DNA of 51,299 nucleotides from CAYQIM01 sp964417555. Its GTDB lineage: Bacteria > Pseudomonadota > Gammaproteobacteria > Diplorickettsiales > Diplorickettsiaceae. Location: positions 1 to 51,299 of the forward strand of contig CAYQIM010000064.1 of the NCBI GenBank assembly GCA_964417555.1, given 5' to 3'. How positions within the stretch are numbered: the stretch's first letter is position 1; each line of letters begins with the position of its first letter. The translations under genes were made by a program, and so were the position numbers. The notes beneath the pieces were generated by a model. The model searched no databases and had not been told where the DNA came from. It was given only the letters and a program-made list of their open reading frames with translations. This document shows, one piece after another, positions 34,707-43,798 of this stretch.

Positions 34707-35711
34707 TTATAGACTCTGCGAGGAAAAGGGTGATTTATTGTCCATCGTATGGGCTTCATTTTCCTCGGAATGCTTTGTATAAGAAGTAAGTGTTGGTCCA
34801 GAATGTGTCTGATTTTCTCTAAAGAAGAGAGAGTAACTTCCGCAGTTTTTTCTAGAGAGGAAAGCGTAAGTAGAGTGAGTCAGCTGTTTTGTTTCAGTTA
34901 GGCCTTTAGTAAGAATATTTATGGCTTGAATCAATAAGTTTTGATAAAGTTTGAAAAATTGATTGATTAATTTTGAAGAAATTGGAATAGTGTTTATTTT
35001 TTCATCTAATCCTTTTATATTCTCACTTAACTCTTTTAAGCCTTTTTTTTGTTCGTTCAACTCATCACTCTTTTTTTTCTCATATTCCACTTCTCTAAGA
35101 TGTCGATCCATATCGCTAAGGTCTAGTTCTGAATAAGGAGGCTCTAATCCTTTTTTTATATTTTCAAGCGAAGTGAGGGATGCTTGTATGTGTTGACTGT
35201 CCTCTTTAAAACACTTTAGATCCCTGAAATGTATCTCTTGTATTTTTAGAACATGAAGTATGCATTCGTTAACCTTGTTTTTATCTTCATTGCTCATTGC
35301 GTTATATTTAAGCCAGAAGTCAGATTTATCAGAAGGGTTATATGTACCCATCGTTTGTAGTGTTAAATCTTTAAAATCGATTGCAGCGTCTTTGGGTTGT
35401 AAACTACCTTTTTCCTGGCTTAGGCTAGCAATAGCTATTGCATATTGATGCTGAGGGGTGTCTGCACCAAATCTTTGAAACATTGTAAACTCGGCTGCTT
35501 GTGTCGCATAAGTACGAATAAGTTTTGTTCCTAGATTGTAGTCTAGTTCATGATTACGTACTTTATCTGCAAACGCTTGAATGGTTTTAAGAAAACTATC
35601 TATTGCTTGATTAAACGTGATGGGATCGTTGTAATGCTGACGAAATGCTTCGTCTCCCGATTTAGAAGGTCGTCTTGAGCTTGGTGGGTTTAAATTCGCT
35701 TTATTTGACAT
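34707..35711 (-). CDS. Hypothetical protein with central coiled coil, effector-like
   Basis: I do not recognise a family. The 334-residue protein has a polar N-terminus (NPPSSRRPSKSGDEAF), a mixed helical region, a coiled coil at about 200-240 (YEKKKSDELNEQKKGLKELS), a moderately hydrophobic helix (about 250-275), and a Ser/Thr/Glu-rich C-terminus with SEENEAHTMD close to the end. There is no signal peptide. A strong purine run (AGGGGG) lies before the ATG. It sits alone between glmS and glmM, flanked by AT-rich gaps (35712-35889 holds nothing recognisable). Size, polarity and the C-terminal acidic cluster resemble Dot/Icm substrates of Legionellales; this is inference only. Confidence 0.8.
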   Translation of the reverse strand: MSNKANLNPPSSRRPSKSGDEAFRQHYNDPITFNQAIDSFLKTIQAFADKVRNHELDYNLGTKLIRTYATQAAEFTMFQRFGADTPQHQYAIAIASLSQEKGSLQPKDAAIDFKDLTLQTMGTYNPSDKSDFWLKYNAMSNEDKNKVNECILHVLKIQEIHFRDLKCFKEDSQHIQASLTSLENIKKGLEPPYSELDLSDMDRHLREVEYEKKKSDELNEQKKGLKELSENIKGLDEKINTIPISSKLINQFFKLYQNLLIQAINILTKGLTETKQLTHSTYAFLSRKNCGSYSLFFRENQTHSGPTLTSYTKHSEENEAHTMDNKSPFSSQSL

Positions 35712-35889
35712 GCATCCCCCTTGTTTTTTTTATGTATTAGGTGTTTTTATTTTTTAAATAGTTAATTATTTTCCTTACTCTTAGTCATCAATCGTTATGG
35801 TTTTTTATTTATCACTTAGGGTAACAATATTTTATTAAGAAATACTTAGAGATTAATTATGAATTAAGAAACCAAGTTTTTTTAGCGAA

Positions 35890-37239
35890 TCATATGTCGA
35901 CTGAAGCTGTTTTAACAATGGCAGCTAATTTTTCAGCAATGCTTTGGATACATTGAGCATCCTTTCCTTCTACCATGACACGGATAACCGACTCTGTTCC
36001 TGAGGCACGTAGTAGTACCCGGCCTTGGTTTGACAAAGTTTCTTCTGCTTCTGAGATGGCTTTTTTTACTAGAGGGGAGTCGATAACTAATAAAGGTTTT
36101 TCTACCGGAACATTGATGAGTACTTGCGGGAATTTTTTCATGCCTTTTTTTGCGTCATGGAGTGATTGTTCAGCGGTTTGAAGAGCAATTAATATTTGCA
36201 AGGCAATAATAATTCCATCACCCGTCTTAATCAGATCTCGCGAGATAATATGGCCTGATGATTCTCCGCCAAGTTGCCAACCGGTTGTTTGTAAACCTTC
36301 ATTAACATAACGATCACCCACGGGAGTTCGATTAAAAGCCAGCCCTAATTTTTGTAAAGCTAGCTCTAATCCTAGATTGCTCATGGTGGTTCCTACAATA
36401 CCTCCCTTTACCTTACCTGTTTTAGTACCATGTTGGGCAAGGAGAAAAAGTAATTCATCACCATCTACTATTTCACCGCAATGATCTACCATGAGAACCC
36501 GATCACCATCCCCATCAAAAGCAATGCCTAAATCTGCTTTTTGAGCTAAAATTGTTGTTTGAAGAGTGCTCAAGTGGGTAGAACCGCAGTCCATATTGAT
36601 ATTTAAGCCATTTGGTTTTGCACCTAGAACTGTAAGCTCGGCTCCTAATTCAGAAAATAAGGATGGTGCTATATGATAAGTGGCGCCATTTGCACAATCT
36701 AGCACGATTTTAAATCCCTTGAGCGATCCATTTTTGGGGAAAGTCGATTTGCAAAAATCAACATAAAGAGATTTTGCATTGTCTACCCGATGCGCCCTAC
36801 CTAATTTAGCGGATTCTACGGTTGTGATAGGGTGTTCAAGTTGTGCTTCAATAGCATATTCAATGCTATCAGCTAATTTAGTCCCCTTATCGGAAAAAAA
36901 CTTAATACCATTATCAAAATAGGGATTATGAGATGCGCTGATAACGATACCGGCTTGGACCTCTAAAGCAGTGATTAAATAGGAGATGGCCGGTGTTGGC
37001 ATAGGCCCTAAAAGATAGATATCAACGCCGGCCGCTGATAAACCTGCTTCTAAAGCCGATTCAAACATATAACCGGAAATGCGGGTATCTTTACCAATAA
37101 GTACCCTTTTTTTCTCTCCATTTGCTAGGACGCGACCGATAGCCCAACCAAGCTTTAAGACAAATTCAGGCGTAATCGGATAATCGCCTACTTTGCCGCG
37201 AATGCCATCGGTTCCGAAATATTTCCGGACTTTTGTCAT
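35890..37239 (-). CDS. glmM: Phosphoglucosamine mutase
   Basis: The 449-residue protein matches GlmM. It has KYFGTDGIRGKVG at the N-terminus, the phosphoserine loop ISASHNPYFDNG with catalytic Ser103, the metal loop DGDGDRVLMVD near 243, and the phosphate-binding RASGTESVIRVMVEG near the end. It converts glucosamine 6-phosphate to glucosamine 1-phosphate, using the product of GlmS encoded 1.3 kb away. It follows ftsH by 17 bp. In E. coli and Coxiella relatives folP normally lies between ftsH and glmM; it is absent from this position. Confidence 0.97.
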   Translation of the reverse strand: MTKVRKYFGTDGIRGKVGDYPITPEFVLKLGWAIGRVLANGEKKRVLIGKDTRISGYMFESALEAGLSAAGVDIYLLGPMPTPAISYLITALEVQAGIVISASHNPYFDNGIKFFSDKGTKLADSIEYAIEAQLEHPITTVESAKLGRAHRVDNAKSLYVDFCKSTFPKNGSLKGFKIVLDCANGATYHIAPSLFSELGAELTVLGAKPNGLNINMDCGSTHLSTLQTTILAQKADLGIAFDGDGDRVLMVDHCGEIVDGDELLFLLAQHGTKTGKVKGGIVGTTMSNLGLELALQKLGLAFNRTPVGDRYVNEGLQTTGWQLGGESSGHIISRDLIKTGDGIIIALQILIALQTAEQSLHDAKKGMKKFPQVLINVPVEKPLLVIDSPLVKKAISEAEETLSNQGRVLLRASGTESVIRVMVEGKDAQCIQSIAEKLAAIVKTASVDI

Positions 37240-37256
37240 CGAAGGTTAATCCATCA

Positions 37257-39179
37257 CTAGCTTATAGCGCCACTAGCTGTATCTGTTCCAGGCGCTGCGT
37301 TTGAATCTATTTGCGCTTTTGATTTCGTGGTTTCCGTTTTATTTCCATTACTGTTCCAACCTTCAGGTTCACGAGGAAGTTTACCATCCATTATGTCATC
37401 AATTTGCGCTGCATCAATCGTTTCATACTTTATGAGTGCTTCTGCCATCAGGTGTAACTTGTCAAGGTTTTCTTGTAAAATCGTTTCGGCAAGTTTGTAG
37501 TTACGTTCGATGATAGCGCGACTTTCTTCATCAATTAATTTTGCCGTATCATCGGAAAATTTACTATTTTTAGCAATTTGATGACCTAAAAAGACTTCTT
37601 CATTTTCTTGGTTGTAGGTTAATGGGCCCAAGCGTTCAGAAAGGCCCCATTTGGTAATCATACTGCGGGCAATTTCAGTGGCGCGTTGGATATCGTTTGA
37701 TGCACCCGTAGTGACTTGTTCGGGACCAAAAATTAAATTTTCAGCAATCCGACCACCAAATAAACTAGCAATTTGGCTTTCTAGGCGTTGCTTAGTATAG
37801 CTATAGCGATCTTCTTCAGGTAGAAACATGGTAACGCCCAACGCTTTACCGCGAGGAATAATTGTCACTTTATAAACAGGATCGTGCTCAGGGACTTTAC
37901 GCCCTACAATGGCATGCCCTGCTTCATGATAAGCCGTCAGCTTTTTTTCTTTCTCGTTCATCACCATGGAACGTCTTTCGGTACCCATCATGACTTTATC
38001 TTTTGCTTTTTCTAAGTCGCTCATATCAACTGTCGCTTTATTTTCACGTGCTGCAAATAAAGCCGCCTCGTTGATGAGATTTGCCAGATCAGCACCTGAA
38101 AAACCAGGCGTACCTCGCGCAATAATAGCTGGGTTTACATCTTGGCTGTAGGGAATTTTTCTAAGGTGAACTTTAAGAATCTGTTCTCGTCCACGAATAT
38201 CAGGTAAGCCGACGATGACTTGTCGGTCGAATCGGCCTGGTCTTAATAGGGCTGGGTCAAGGACGTCTGGACGGTTCGTTGCTGCCATGACAATGACACC
38301 TTCATTTCCTTCAAAACCGTCCATTTCAACAAGTAATTGATTCAGTGTTTGTTCACGTTCATCGTGACCGCCGCCTAAACCCGCGCCACGATGGCGGCCT
38401 ACCGCATCAATTTCATCGATGAAAATAATGCAAGGGGCTTGTTTTTTAGCTTGCTCAAACATGTCTCTTACACGAGATGCCCCTACACCTACGAACATTT
38501 CAACAAAGTCTGAACCTGAAATGGTGAAGAAAGGAACCTTTGCTTCGCCGGCGACTGCCCGGGCTAACAATGTTTTACCGGTTCCTGGAGGACCCATTAA
38601 TAAAACCCCGCGTGGTATTTTTCCACCTAACTTCTGAAATTTGGCCGGGTCTTTTAAGAATTCAACTAACTCGCTAACTTCCTCTTTTGCTTCTTCGGCG
38701 CCTGCTACATCGGCAAAAGTGACTTTGACTTGGTCTTCACCTAATAATCGAGCACGGCTGCGGCCAAAAGATAAAGCGCCTTTTCCACCGGCTCCTCCCA
38801 TCTGGCGCATAAAAAATATCCATACTCCGATTAATAACAGCATCGGAAACCAGTTAATGAAAATACGCATTAAAAAGCTTTCTTGCTGAGGGGGTTCCCC
38901 TTTTACATTGACGTTTTTCTTGATGAGTTCAGGCAGTAAATATTGATCAGGGATAGGCATATAGCTAGTGAAGGATTTATCACTTTGTAGCTGGCCTTTA
39001 ATAACCTGATTGCTTTGGATAGTGACGGACTGCACATTCCCTTGCTGAACGTTGTGTAGAAATTCAGAGTAAGTTAAGCGTTCCCCAGTATTATGGCGGG
39101 GTTCTAGATTGTTAAATACGGAGATAAGGATGACAGCAATGATCAACCAAAGGAATAGATTTTTTAGCATGTCGTTCAA
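37257..39179 (-). CDS. ftsH: ATP-dependent zinc metalloprotease FtsH
   Basis: The 640-residue membrane protease has two N-terminal helices (about 6-23 and 106-124) around a periplasmic loop. The AAA+ module carries GPPGTGKTLLARAVAGEAKV and IIFIDEIDAVGRHRG, and the zinc protease motif HEAGH is near 417. It degrades membrane and soluble proteins such as LpxC and sigma-32 in relatives. The C-terminus is Asn/Thr-rich and variable. It lies in the conserved order rlmE-ftsH-glmM, but is separated from rlmE by 213 bp containing a family-1 repeat. Confidence 0.97.
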   Translation of the reverse strand: MNDMLKNLFLWLIIAVILISVFNNLEPRHNTGERLTYSEFLHNVQQGNVQSVTIQSNQVIKGQLQSDKSFTSYMPIPDQYLLPELIKKNVNVKGEPPQQESFLMRIFINWFPMLLLIGVWIFFMRQMGGAGGKGALSFGRSRARLLGEDQVKVTFADVAGAEEAKEEVSELVEFLKDPAKFQKLGGKIPRGVLLMGPPGTGKTLLARAVAGEAKVPFFTISGSDFVEMFVGVGASRVRDMFEQAKKQAPCIIFIDEIDAVGRHRGAGLGGGHDEREQTLNQLLVEMDGFEGNEGVIVMAATNRPDVLDPALLRPGRFDRQVIVGLPDIRGREQILKVHLRKIPYSQDVNPAIIARGTPGFSGADLANLINEAALFAARENKATVDMSDLEKAKDKVMMGTERRSMVMNEKEKKLTAYHEAGHAIVGRKVPEHDPVYKVTIIPRGKALGVTMFLPEEDRYSYTKQRLESQIASLFGGRIAENLIFGPEQVTTGASNDIQRATEIARSMITKWGLSERLGPLTYNQENEEVFLGHQIAKNSKFSDDTAKLIDEESRAIIERNYKLAETILQENLDKLHLMAEALIKYETIDAAQIDDIMDGKLPREPEGWNSNGNKTETTKSKAQIDSNAAPGTDTASGAIS

Positions 39180-39217
39180 GCTACACTACCTCGTAGTTTT
39201 AAACAAAGAGGGCATTA

Positions 39218-39362
39218 TATACCGCTAGTACCTGAAAATGCGAATCTTTCAAACTTACGGCGAGCGATATACCCTTTTATACAACGAACAAAAGCAAAGA
39301 TTTCGCACCGTCTTCAAGGAGGGTAATCGCAGTTACTCCTTTGAAATTCCCATCGCGTGAGG
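39218..39362 (+). repeat. Family-1 interspersed repeat between ftsH and rlmE, full length
   Basis: The core palindrome runs from TATACCGCTAG (39218-39228) to CGAGCGATATA (39261-39271). The tail contains CAAAAGCAAAGATTTCGCACC, a small inverted repeat GGAGGGTAATCGCAGTTACTCC, and ends CCCATCGCGTGAGG. It aligns along its length with the copy at 43799-43945. It occupies the ftsH upstream region and the space after rlmE. Confidence 0.85.
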
Positions 39363-39392
39363 AAAATACTTAATAAGAAGAAAATACCATAC

Positions 39393-40025
39393 TTATAGTG
39401 TATTCTTACCGTGATATCCTGTAGCGACTAAATAAACCTCCGCTGAACTGCCTCGCGACGCGGATGGCTTGCGAATGGAAACGGTTTTAAATGCGCGGCG
39501 TATTTGTTTTAGATAAGCATCAAAGTCTTCTCCTTGGAAGGTTTTGATAATGAATCCTCCTTTGGGCTTTAATACCTGTTGAACAAAGTCAAATGCTAAT
39601 TCCGCAAGATACATCGCTTTGGGTTGATCAATGATTCGCATACCACTTAAATTGGGCGCCATATCGGAAATAACCAGATCAATGGGCCTTGATTGGATGT
39701 GATTTAGCAATTGTTGTAGCACAATCTCTTCTCGAAAGTCGCCTTGGATGAACTCTACATTGGCTAGAGGCAGCATCGGCAAGATGTCTAATGCAAATAC
39801 TCTGCCCTGCTCACCAACGAGTTTAGCCGCTAATTGAGACCAGCCGCCGGGTGCGGCGCCAAGATCAACCACAGTCATACCAGACTTAATGATTTTATTT
39901 TTTTCTTGGATTTCAAGCAGTTTATAAGCCGATCGTGAACGTAAACCCTCTTGGTGCGCACGTTTTACATAGGGGTCATTAAAATGTTGTTTCAGCCAAC
40001 GGCTACTGCTTTTACTTCGAGACAT
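39393..40025 (-). CDS. rlmE: 23S rRNA (uridine-2'-O-)-methyltransferase
   Basis: The 210-residue protein is FtsJ/RrmJ. It shows RAHQEGLRSRSAYKLLEIQEK with the catalytic Lys, the SAM-binding VVDLGAAPGGWSQLAA, and the catalytic Asp in LVISDMAPNLSG. A second catalytic Lys is in GFIIKTFQGEDFD. It methylates U2552 in the A loop of 23S rRNA, a late step in large-subunit assembly. Its ATG overlaps the end of the upstream MFS gene by 14 bp, so the two are probably translationally coupled. rlmE before ftsH is the usual order. Confidence 0.96.
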   Translation of the reverse strand: MSRSKSSSRWLKQHFNDPYVKRAHQEGLRSRSAYKLLEIQEKNKIIKSGMTVVDLGAAPGGWSQLAAKLVGEQGRVFALDILPMLPLANVEFIQGDFREEIVLQQLLNHIQSRPIDLVISDMAPNLSGMRIIDQPKAMYLAELAFDFVQQVLKPKGGFIIKTFQGEDFDAYLKQIRRAFKTVSIRKPSASRGSSAEVYLVATGYHGKNTL

Positions 40026-41304
40026 AATTGTTTTGTGGCTGACAATGTGTTTCTCGTATTAAAAACTTTCCAACTAAAAAAGCTAAGACATAACAGAGTG
40101 GTAATATGATAAATGCTTTTCGGTAATCTATCGCGCTATAAAAGGGAATACCCTGATGTGTAGCACCGTTCCAATAAAGGTGTAGAAGTAAGCCGATAAC
40201 TGGCTGGAATAACGCACCGCCTGCTACCGTAGCCATATTGTTTATGCCAATAGCTGTACCCGCCACATCGGCGTGGTTGTTATCTTTAACAACACCGAAG
40301 GCGAGGGATTGACCTGAAGCAGCCAAGCCAAATAAAAATAAACAAAAATAAAGCCAAAATAGAGGAAGGTGTGGAATATAGATAACCGGTATTAAACCAA
40401 GGATGCCTAAGCTCGCGGCAAATTTTAAAGGCATGCCTCGAAGCCCCACTTTGTCTGACCACCAACCTAAGATTGGGCAACCCATTCCTATGGCAATCCA
40501 TATCATCGTACAAGCCACGGAAGCGGCTTGCGTACTAATCCCATAGGCGGCGACAAGAAAAGGAACCCCCCAGAGCGCAGCAAAGGCTGTAATAGGCGCC
40601 CATACCAGAAAGGAATAAAGTGCAATAAACCATGTTTGATTGTTACGTCCCACCTGTCTTAGGCTTTGCACAATTGTTTTTTTAGTCGTTGATTGAAATT
40701 TTTGTCCTTTTGAAACAACTTCAGGACTATCTCGTACAATAAGCCAAATGAGTAGCGCTAATACTATCCCTATGATGGCGAGAGAAAAGATAGTGTGCCT
40801 CCATCCCCAATGCCCTACAGCAACCGCTAAGGGAGTTTCTCCAACAATAGAGCCCATGCTGCCCATCAATTCAACTAGTCCTGTTAAAAAAGCAAAATAA
40901 CGTGCGGGAAACCAACGCGAAATGAGGACTAAGGTACCTATGAATGAAAAAGCAGAACCCATACCCATCATAAGGCGACCCGCAGAAGCCATAGCGACAC
41001 TTCTTGTTGTGGCAAAAATTAAAGCGCCAATAGCGCAAGTCAGTGTTGCCGCCGTTAATAACCGCCTCGGACCGAAACGATCGTATAAAGAACCCGCTGG
41101 CAGCTGCATGGGCGTATAGGCATAATAATAAAAAGCCGCCATCGTTCCCAAACTTACTGCATTGAGCCCTAAATCAGAAATCAGCTCTCGAGTCATTACC
41201 GTGGGCGAAATTTGTAAGATAAACTCGTACATGTAAAACGATGAGGCGAGAAGGCAAATAATGGCTGCAAGTAAAGTGGGTTTTTGGGTGGCTAAAGACT
41301 TCAT
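40012..41304 (-). CDS. Major facilitator superfamily transporter (copy 1)
   Basis: The 430-residue protein has about 12 membrane helices and the MFS loop motif YDRFGPRRLLT between helices 2 and 3. A second conserved loop appears as WWSDKVGLRGMP between the two halves. It begins MKSLATQKPTLLAAIICLLASS and contains FYMYEFILQISPTVMT, a pattern I associate with Legionella and Coxiella MFS proteins. The substrate cannot be told from sequence. It is a close paralogue of the gene just upstream (41362-42699), with the same helix pattern throughout. It overlaps rlmE by 14 bp. Confidence 0.88.
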   Translation of the reverse strand: MKSLATQKPTLLAAIICLLASSFYMYEFILQISPTVMTRELISDLGLNAVSLGTMAAFYYYAYTPMQLPAGSLYDRFGPRRLLTAATLTCAIGALIFATTRSVAMASAGRLMMGMGSAFSFIGTLVLISRWFPARYFAFLTGLVELMGSMGSIVGETPLAVAVGHWGWRHTIFSLAIIGIVLALLIWLIVRDSPEVVSKGQKFQSTTKKTIVQSLRQVGRNNQTWFIALYSFLVWAPITAFAALWGVPFLVAAYGISTQAASVACTMIWIAIGMGCPILGWWSDKVGLRGMPLKFAASLGILGLIPVIYIPHLPLFWLYFCLFLFGLAASGQSLAFGVVKDNNHADVAGTAIGINNMATVAGGALFQPVIGLLLHLYWNGATHQGIPFYSAIDYRKAFIILPLCYVLAFLVGKFLIRETHCQPQNNYVSK

Positions 41305-41361
41305 TATTAAATTATTATTGGGTATAGAGTTTGGACGCTAGCACTAGTCGGATCAAATTTT

Positions 41362-42699
41362 TTAGACTGTGGCAGCGGTTTCATGGCTAATTTGTTGTTT
41401 ACAATGCGTCTCTCGAAGTAAAAATCGACTGACAAGCAACGCTAGAATATAACACAACGGTAAAACAATTAGAGCTTTTTGATAATCAGCTAATCCATAG
41501 AAAGGACTACCAGCTTGCGTGGCGCCACTCCAATTATAATATAATAAGATACCTATTAACGGTTGGAATAATGCACCACCCGCAACAACGGCCATATTGT
41601 TAAAGCCAATTGCTGTTCCTACAACAGAGGGGGCGTTGTTGTCTTTGACAACCCCAAAAGATAATGCTTGGCCAGAGGCAGATAAGCCAAAGACGAATAA
41701 AGTCGTATAAAGCCAGAAAGTTGATAAGTGAGGACCGTAAATAACTAAAGTAAGGCTAATTACCCCTAGAAGTGCGGAGATACTTAAAGGAGTACAACGT
41801 GACTGTATTTTATCTGAGAACCAACCGAATAAAGGGCTACCAATGCCAATGCCAAGCCAGATCATGGCACTCGCTTCTGAGGCAGCTTCTGTACTGATGC
41901 CATAGTTAGCAACTAGAAAAGGGATGCCCCATAATGCAGCAAAAGCGGTAATAGGTGCCCAAATAGCAAAAGAATAAAGTGCAATTAGCCAAGTTTGCTG
42001 ATTGTTACAAACTTGCTGTAAGCGTTTCAATTCATTTGTCTTCGGTGAAGATTGAAATTTCTTACCTTGTGAAACAGTTTCTGGGCTATCGCGGACAATG
42101 GTCCAAATTAACAATGCCAAAAAAATACCGATAACGGATATACAAATAATCGTTGAGCGCCATCCCCAATGACTAACAGCACCGGCTAAAGGGACTTGAC
42201 CTGCAATAGCGCCGACAGAGCTCATTAACTGGACAAGACCCGTCAGTAAGGCGAAATAATGCGGAGGAAACCATCGAGAAACCAGTAATAAGGCACCAAT
42301 GAAAGAAAAAGAGGAGCCAATCCCCATAAAAAGTCGACCTAATGATGCCGCGAAAACGCTCGGCGCTGTACCAAACAATAATGCACCTATGGCGCAAATC
42401 AGAACAGCCAATGTAATCAAACGCCGTGGTCCAAAACGATCATAAAGTAAACCAGCGGGTAGTTGCATTGGTGTATAGGAATAATAGTAAAATGCAACCA
42501 TGGTTCCTAAGCTGGCCGCATTAAGATTTAAATCATGCATTAATTCATTTGTCATAACCGCAGGAGAGACTTGTAGGATGAACTCATACATGTAAAACAT
42601 AGCAGCGAGGGTGCAAATAATCGAGGCAAAAAGCATGAGCTTTTTTTTGGTCAAAATATACGGGACGTCGTCTGTTAAAACAGCCTCATTATTGTGCAT
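41362..42699 (-). CDS. Major facilitator superfamily transporter (copy 2)
   Basis: The 445-residue protein is a paralogue of the downstream MFS gene. It has FYMYEFILQVSPAVMTNELMHDL, YDRFGPRRLIT and WFSDKIQSRCTPL at matching positions, and nearly identical blocks such as APITAFAALWG. About 12 membrane helices are visible. It has a longer polar N-terminus (MHNNEAVLTDDVPYILTKKK). The substrate is unknown. The two genes are 57 bp apart on the same strand, a tandem duplication that has since diverged. Confidence 0.88.
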   Translation of the reverse strand: MHNNEAVLTDDVPYILTKKKLMLFASIICTLAAMFYMYEFILQVSPAVMTNELMHDLNLNAASLGTMVAFYYYSYTPMQLPAGLLYDRFGPRRLITLAVLICAIGALLFGTAPSVFAASLGRLFMGIGSSFSFIGALLLVSRWFPPHYFALLTGLVQLMSSVGAIAGQVPLAGAVSHWGWRSTIICISVIGIFLALLIWTIVRDSPETVSQGKKFQSSPKTNELKRLQQVCNNQQTWLIALYSFAIWAPITAFAALWGIPFLVANYGISTEAASEASAMIWLGIGIGSPLFGWFSDKIQSRCTPLSISALLGVISLTLVIYGPHLSTFWLYTTLFVFGLSASGQALSFGVVKDNNAPSVVGTAIGFNNMAVVAGGALFQPLIGILLYYNWSGATQAGSPFYGLADYQKALIVLPLCYILALLVSRFLLRETHCKQQISHETAATV

Positions 42700-43185
42700 T
42701 ATTTACCCCTAAGTCACGCTTCCTCATGACCTTATTGTTGATAGCTTTCTTGAAAAGATCAAGTTAACGCTGTAGTGGATTGATTTATTTTGCTATTTTA
42801 GCTGATTAGAAAACAATAAGGGATTAAGATTATGATTGCAAGTTGTGATGAGAATTAAAATTTAAACCATTCCTCAAGTAATTCACCTGCAAAAATGAAA
42901 TGTTTAATTAAGCCAAAGTTTGAAGAGCACCGCTAATTAAGGAAAAATGCAAAGTCCTTTTGCTTAGAATATTTGTAATTGATTTCACACAACAGGCTGA
43001 AATTATTTAATGGTTTCTGAAATTTTGGTTTATTTAAACGAGCGATGCGGCTGTCAAAAATTCAAGGTGCGAGTTGCGAATTTTTTAATTCAAAGAGAAC
43101 GGTATTCTGATCGCCGAGGAGTGCGAAGGTAGTCGTGGTATATCTATGGATTCTGTAAAATAGTTTGTTATACTGGCTAGGCTGT
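42700..43185. other. Intergenic region before tRNA-Leu with a decayed repeat
   Basis: About 490 bp, AT-rich, without a credible gene on either strand. Around 43068-43118 the sequence GAGTTGCGAATTTTTTAATTCAAAGAGAACGG..., read in short blocks (GTTGCGAATTTT, AATTCAA, GAACGGTATTC), resembles the middle and right arm of the family-1 core, so a strongly decayed copy is likely. TATACT at 43169-43174 is a plausible -10 box for the tRNA-Leu that starts at 43186. Confidence 0.5.
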
Positions 43186-43271
43186 GCCGGGATGGTGGAA
43201 TGGTAGACGCGCCGGATTCAAAATCCGGTGATGGTGACATCGTGTGGGTTCGAGTCCCACTCTCGGTACCA
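43186..43271 (+). tRNA. tRNA-Leu (CAA anticodon)
   Basis: Class II tRNA of 86 nt. The acceptor GCCGGGA pairs with TCTCGGT using G-U pairs, and the anticodon loop is TTCAAAA between CCGGA and TCCGG (CAA). It has a long variable arm (TGATGGTGACATCGT), a GTTCGAG T loop, and an encoded CCA at 43269-43271. It stands alone, convergent with ispF. Confidence 0.95.
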
Positions 43272-43305
43272 AAATTTGTAGGTTTTAATCTAGATGAGTC
43301 ATTGG

Positions 43306-43797
43306 CTAACGGCTAACTTGCTGGTGAATAAGCACACTTGCTATGGCGGCTATTCCTTCATTCCTACCAATAAAGCCGAGTTTCTCTGTCGTGGTGGCTT
43401 TAACGCTTACTTGATTGACGTCTAGTTCCATATCGTGAGCAAGATTAGTCCGTATTAATTGTCGATAAGGGTCCAGTTTTGGCGTTTCTGCTAAGAGCGT
43501 AATGTCAGCATTGTTAATAGAAAAATTTATATTGTGTAGCATTGCTACTGTTTCTTTCAGAAAAAACCGACTATTACATTTTTGCCAGCGGTTATCTGTA
43601 TCTGCGAAGTGTTGACCGATATCTCCTAATGCGGCAGCCCCTAATAAAGCATCAACTAAGGCGTGGATAATGACATCGCCATCGGAATGCGCACACAGTC
43701 CGGCTGAAAAGGGGATGGTAACTCCCCCTAAGATGATGTGATCGCCAATTTCAAAAGCATGGATGTCAAACCCGTAGCCTATACGTAAGTTATTCAT
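43306..43797 (-). CDS. ispF: 2-C-methyl-D-erythritol 2,4-cyclodiphosphate synthase
   Basis: From the ATG at 43797 the protein has 163 residues, beginning MNNLRIGYGFDIHAFEIGD. Asp11 and His13 are zinc ligands, followed by GLCAHSDGDVIIHALVDALLG and the C-terminal TTTEKLGFIGRNEGIAA. It closes the cyclodiphosphate ring in the methylerythritol isoprenoid pathway that IspD also serves. A longer in-frame reading from 43950 only translates repeat DNA. The family-1 repeat begins two bases before the ATG, and no clear Shine-Dalgarno sequence is visible, only GAGCGG within the repeat arm. Confidence 0.94.
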   Translation of the reverse strand: MNNLRIGYGFDIHAFEIGDHIILGGVTIPFSAGLCAHSDGDVIIHALVDALLGAAALGDIGQHFADTDNRWQKCNSRFFLKETVAMLHNINFSINNADITLLAETPKLDPYRQLIRTNLAHDMELDVNQVSVKATTTEKLGFIGRNEGIAAIASVLIHQQVSR

Positions 43798-43798
43798 A

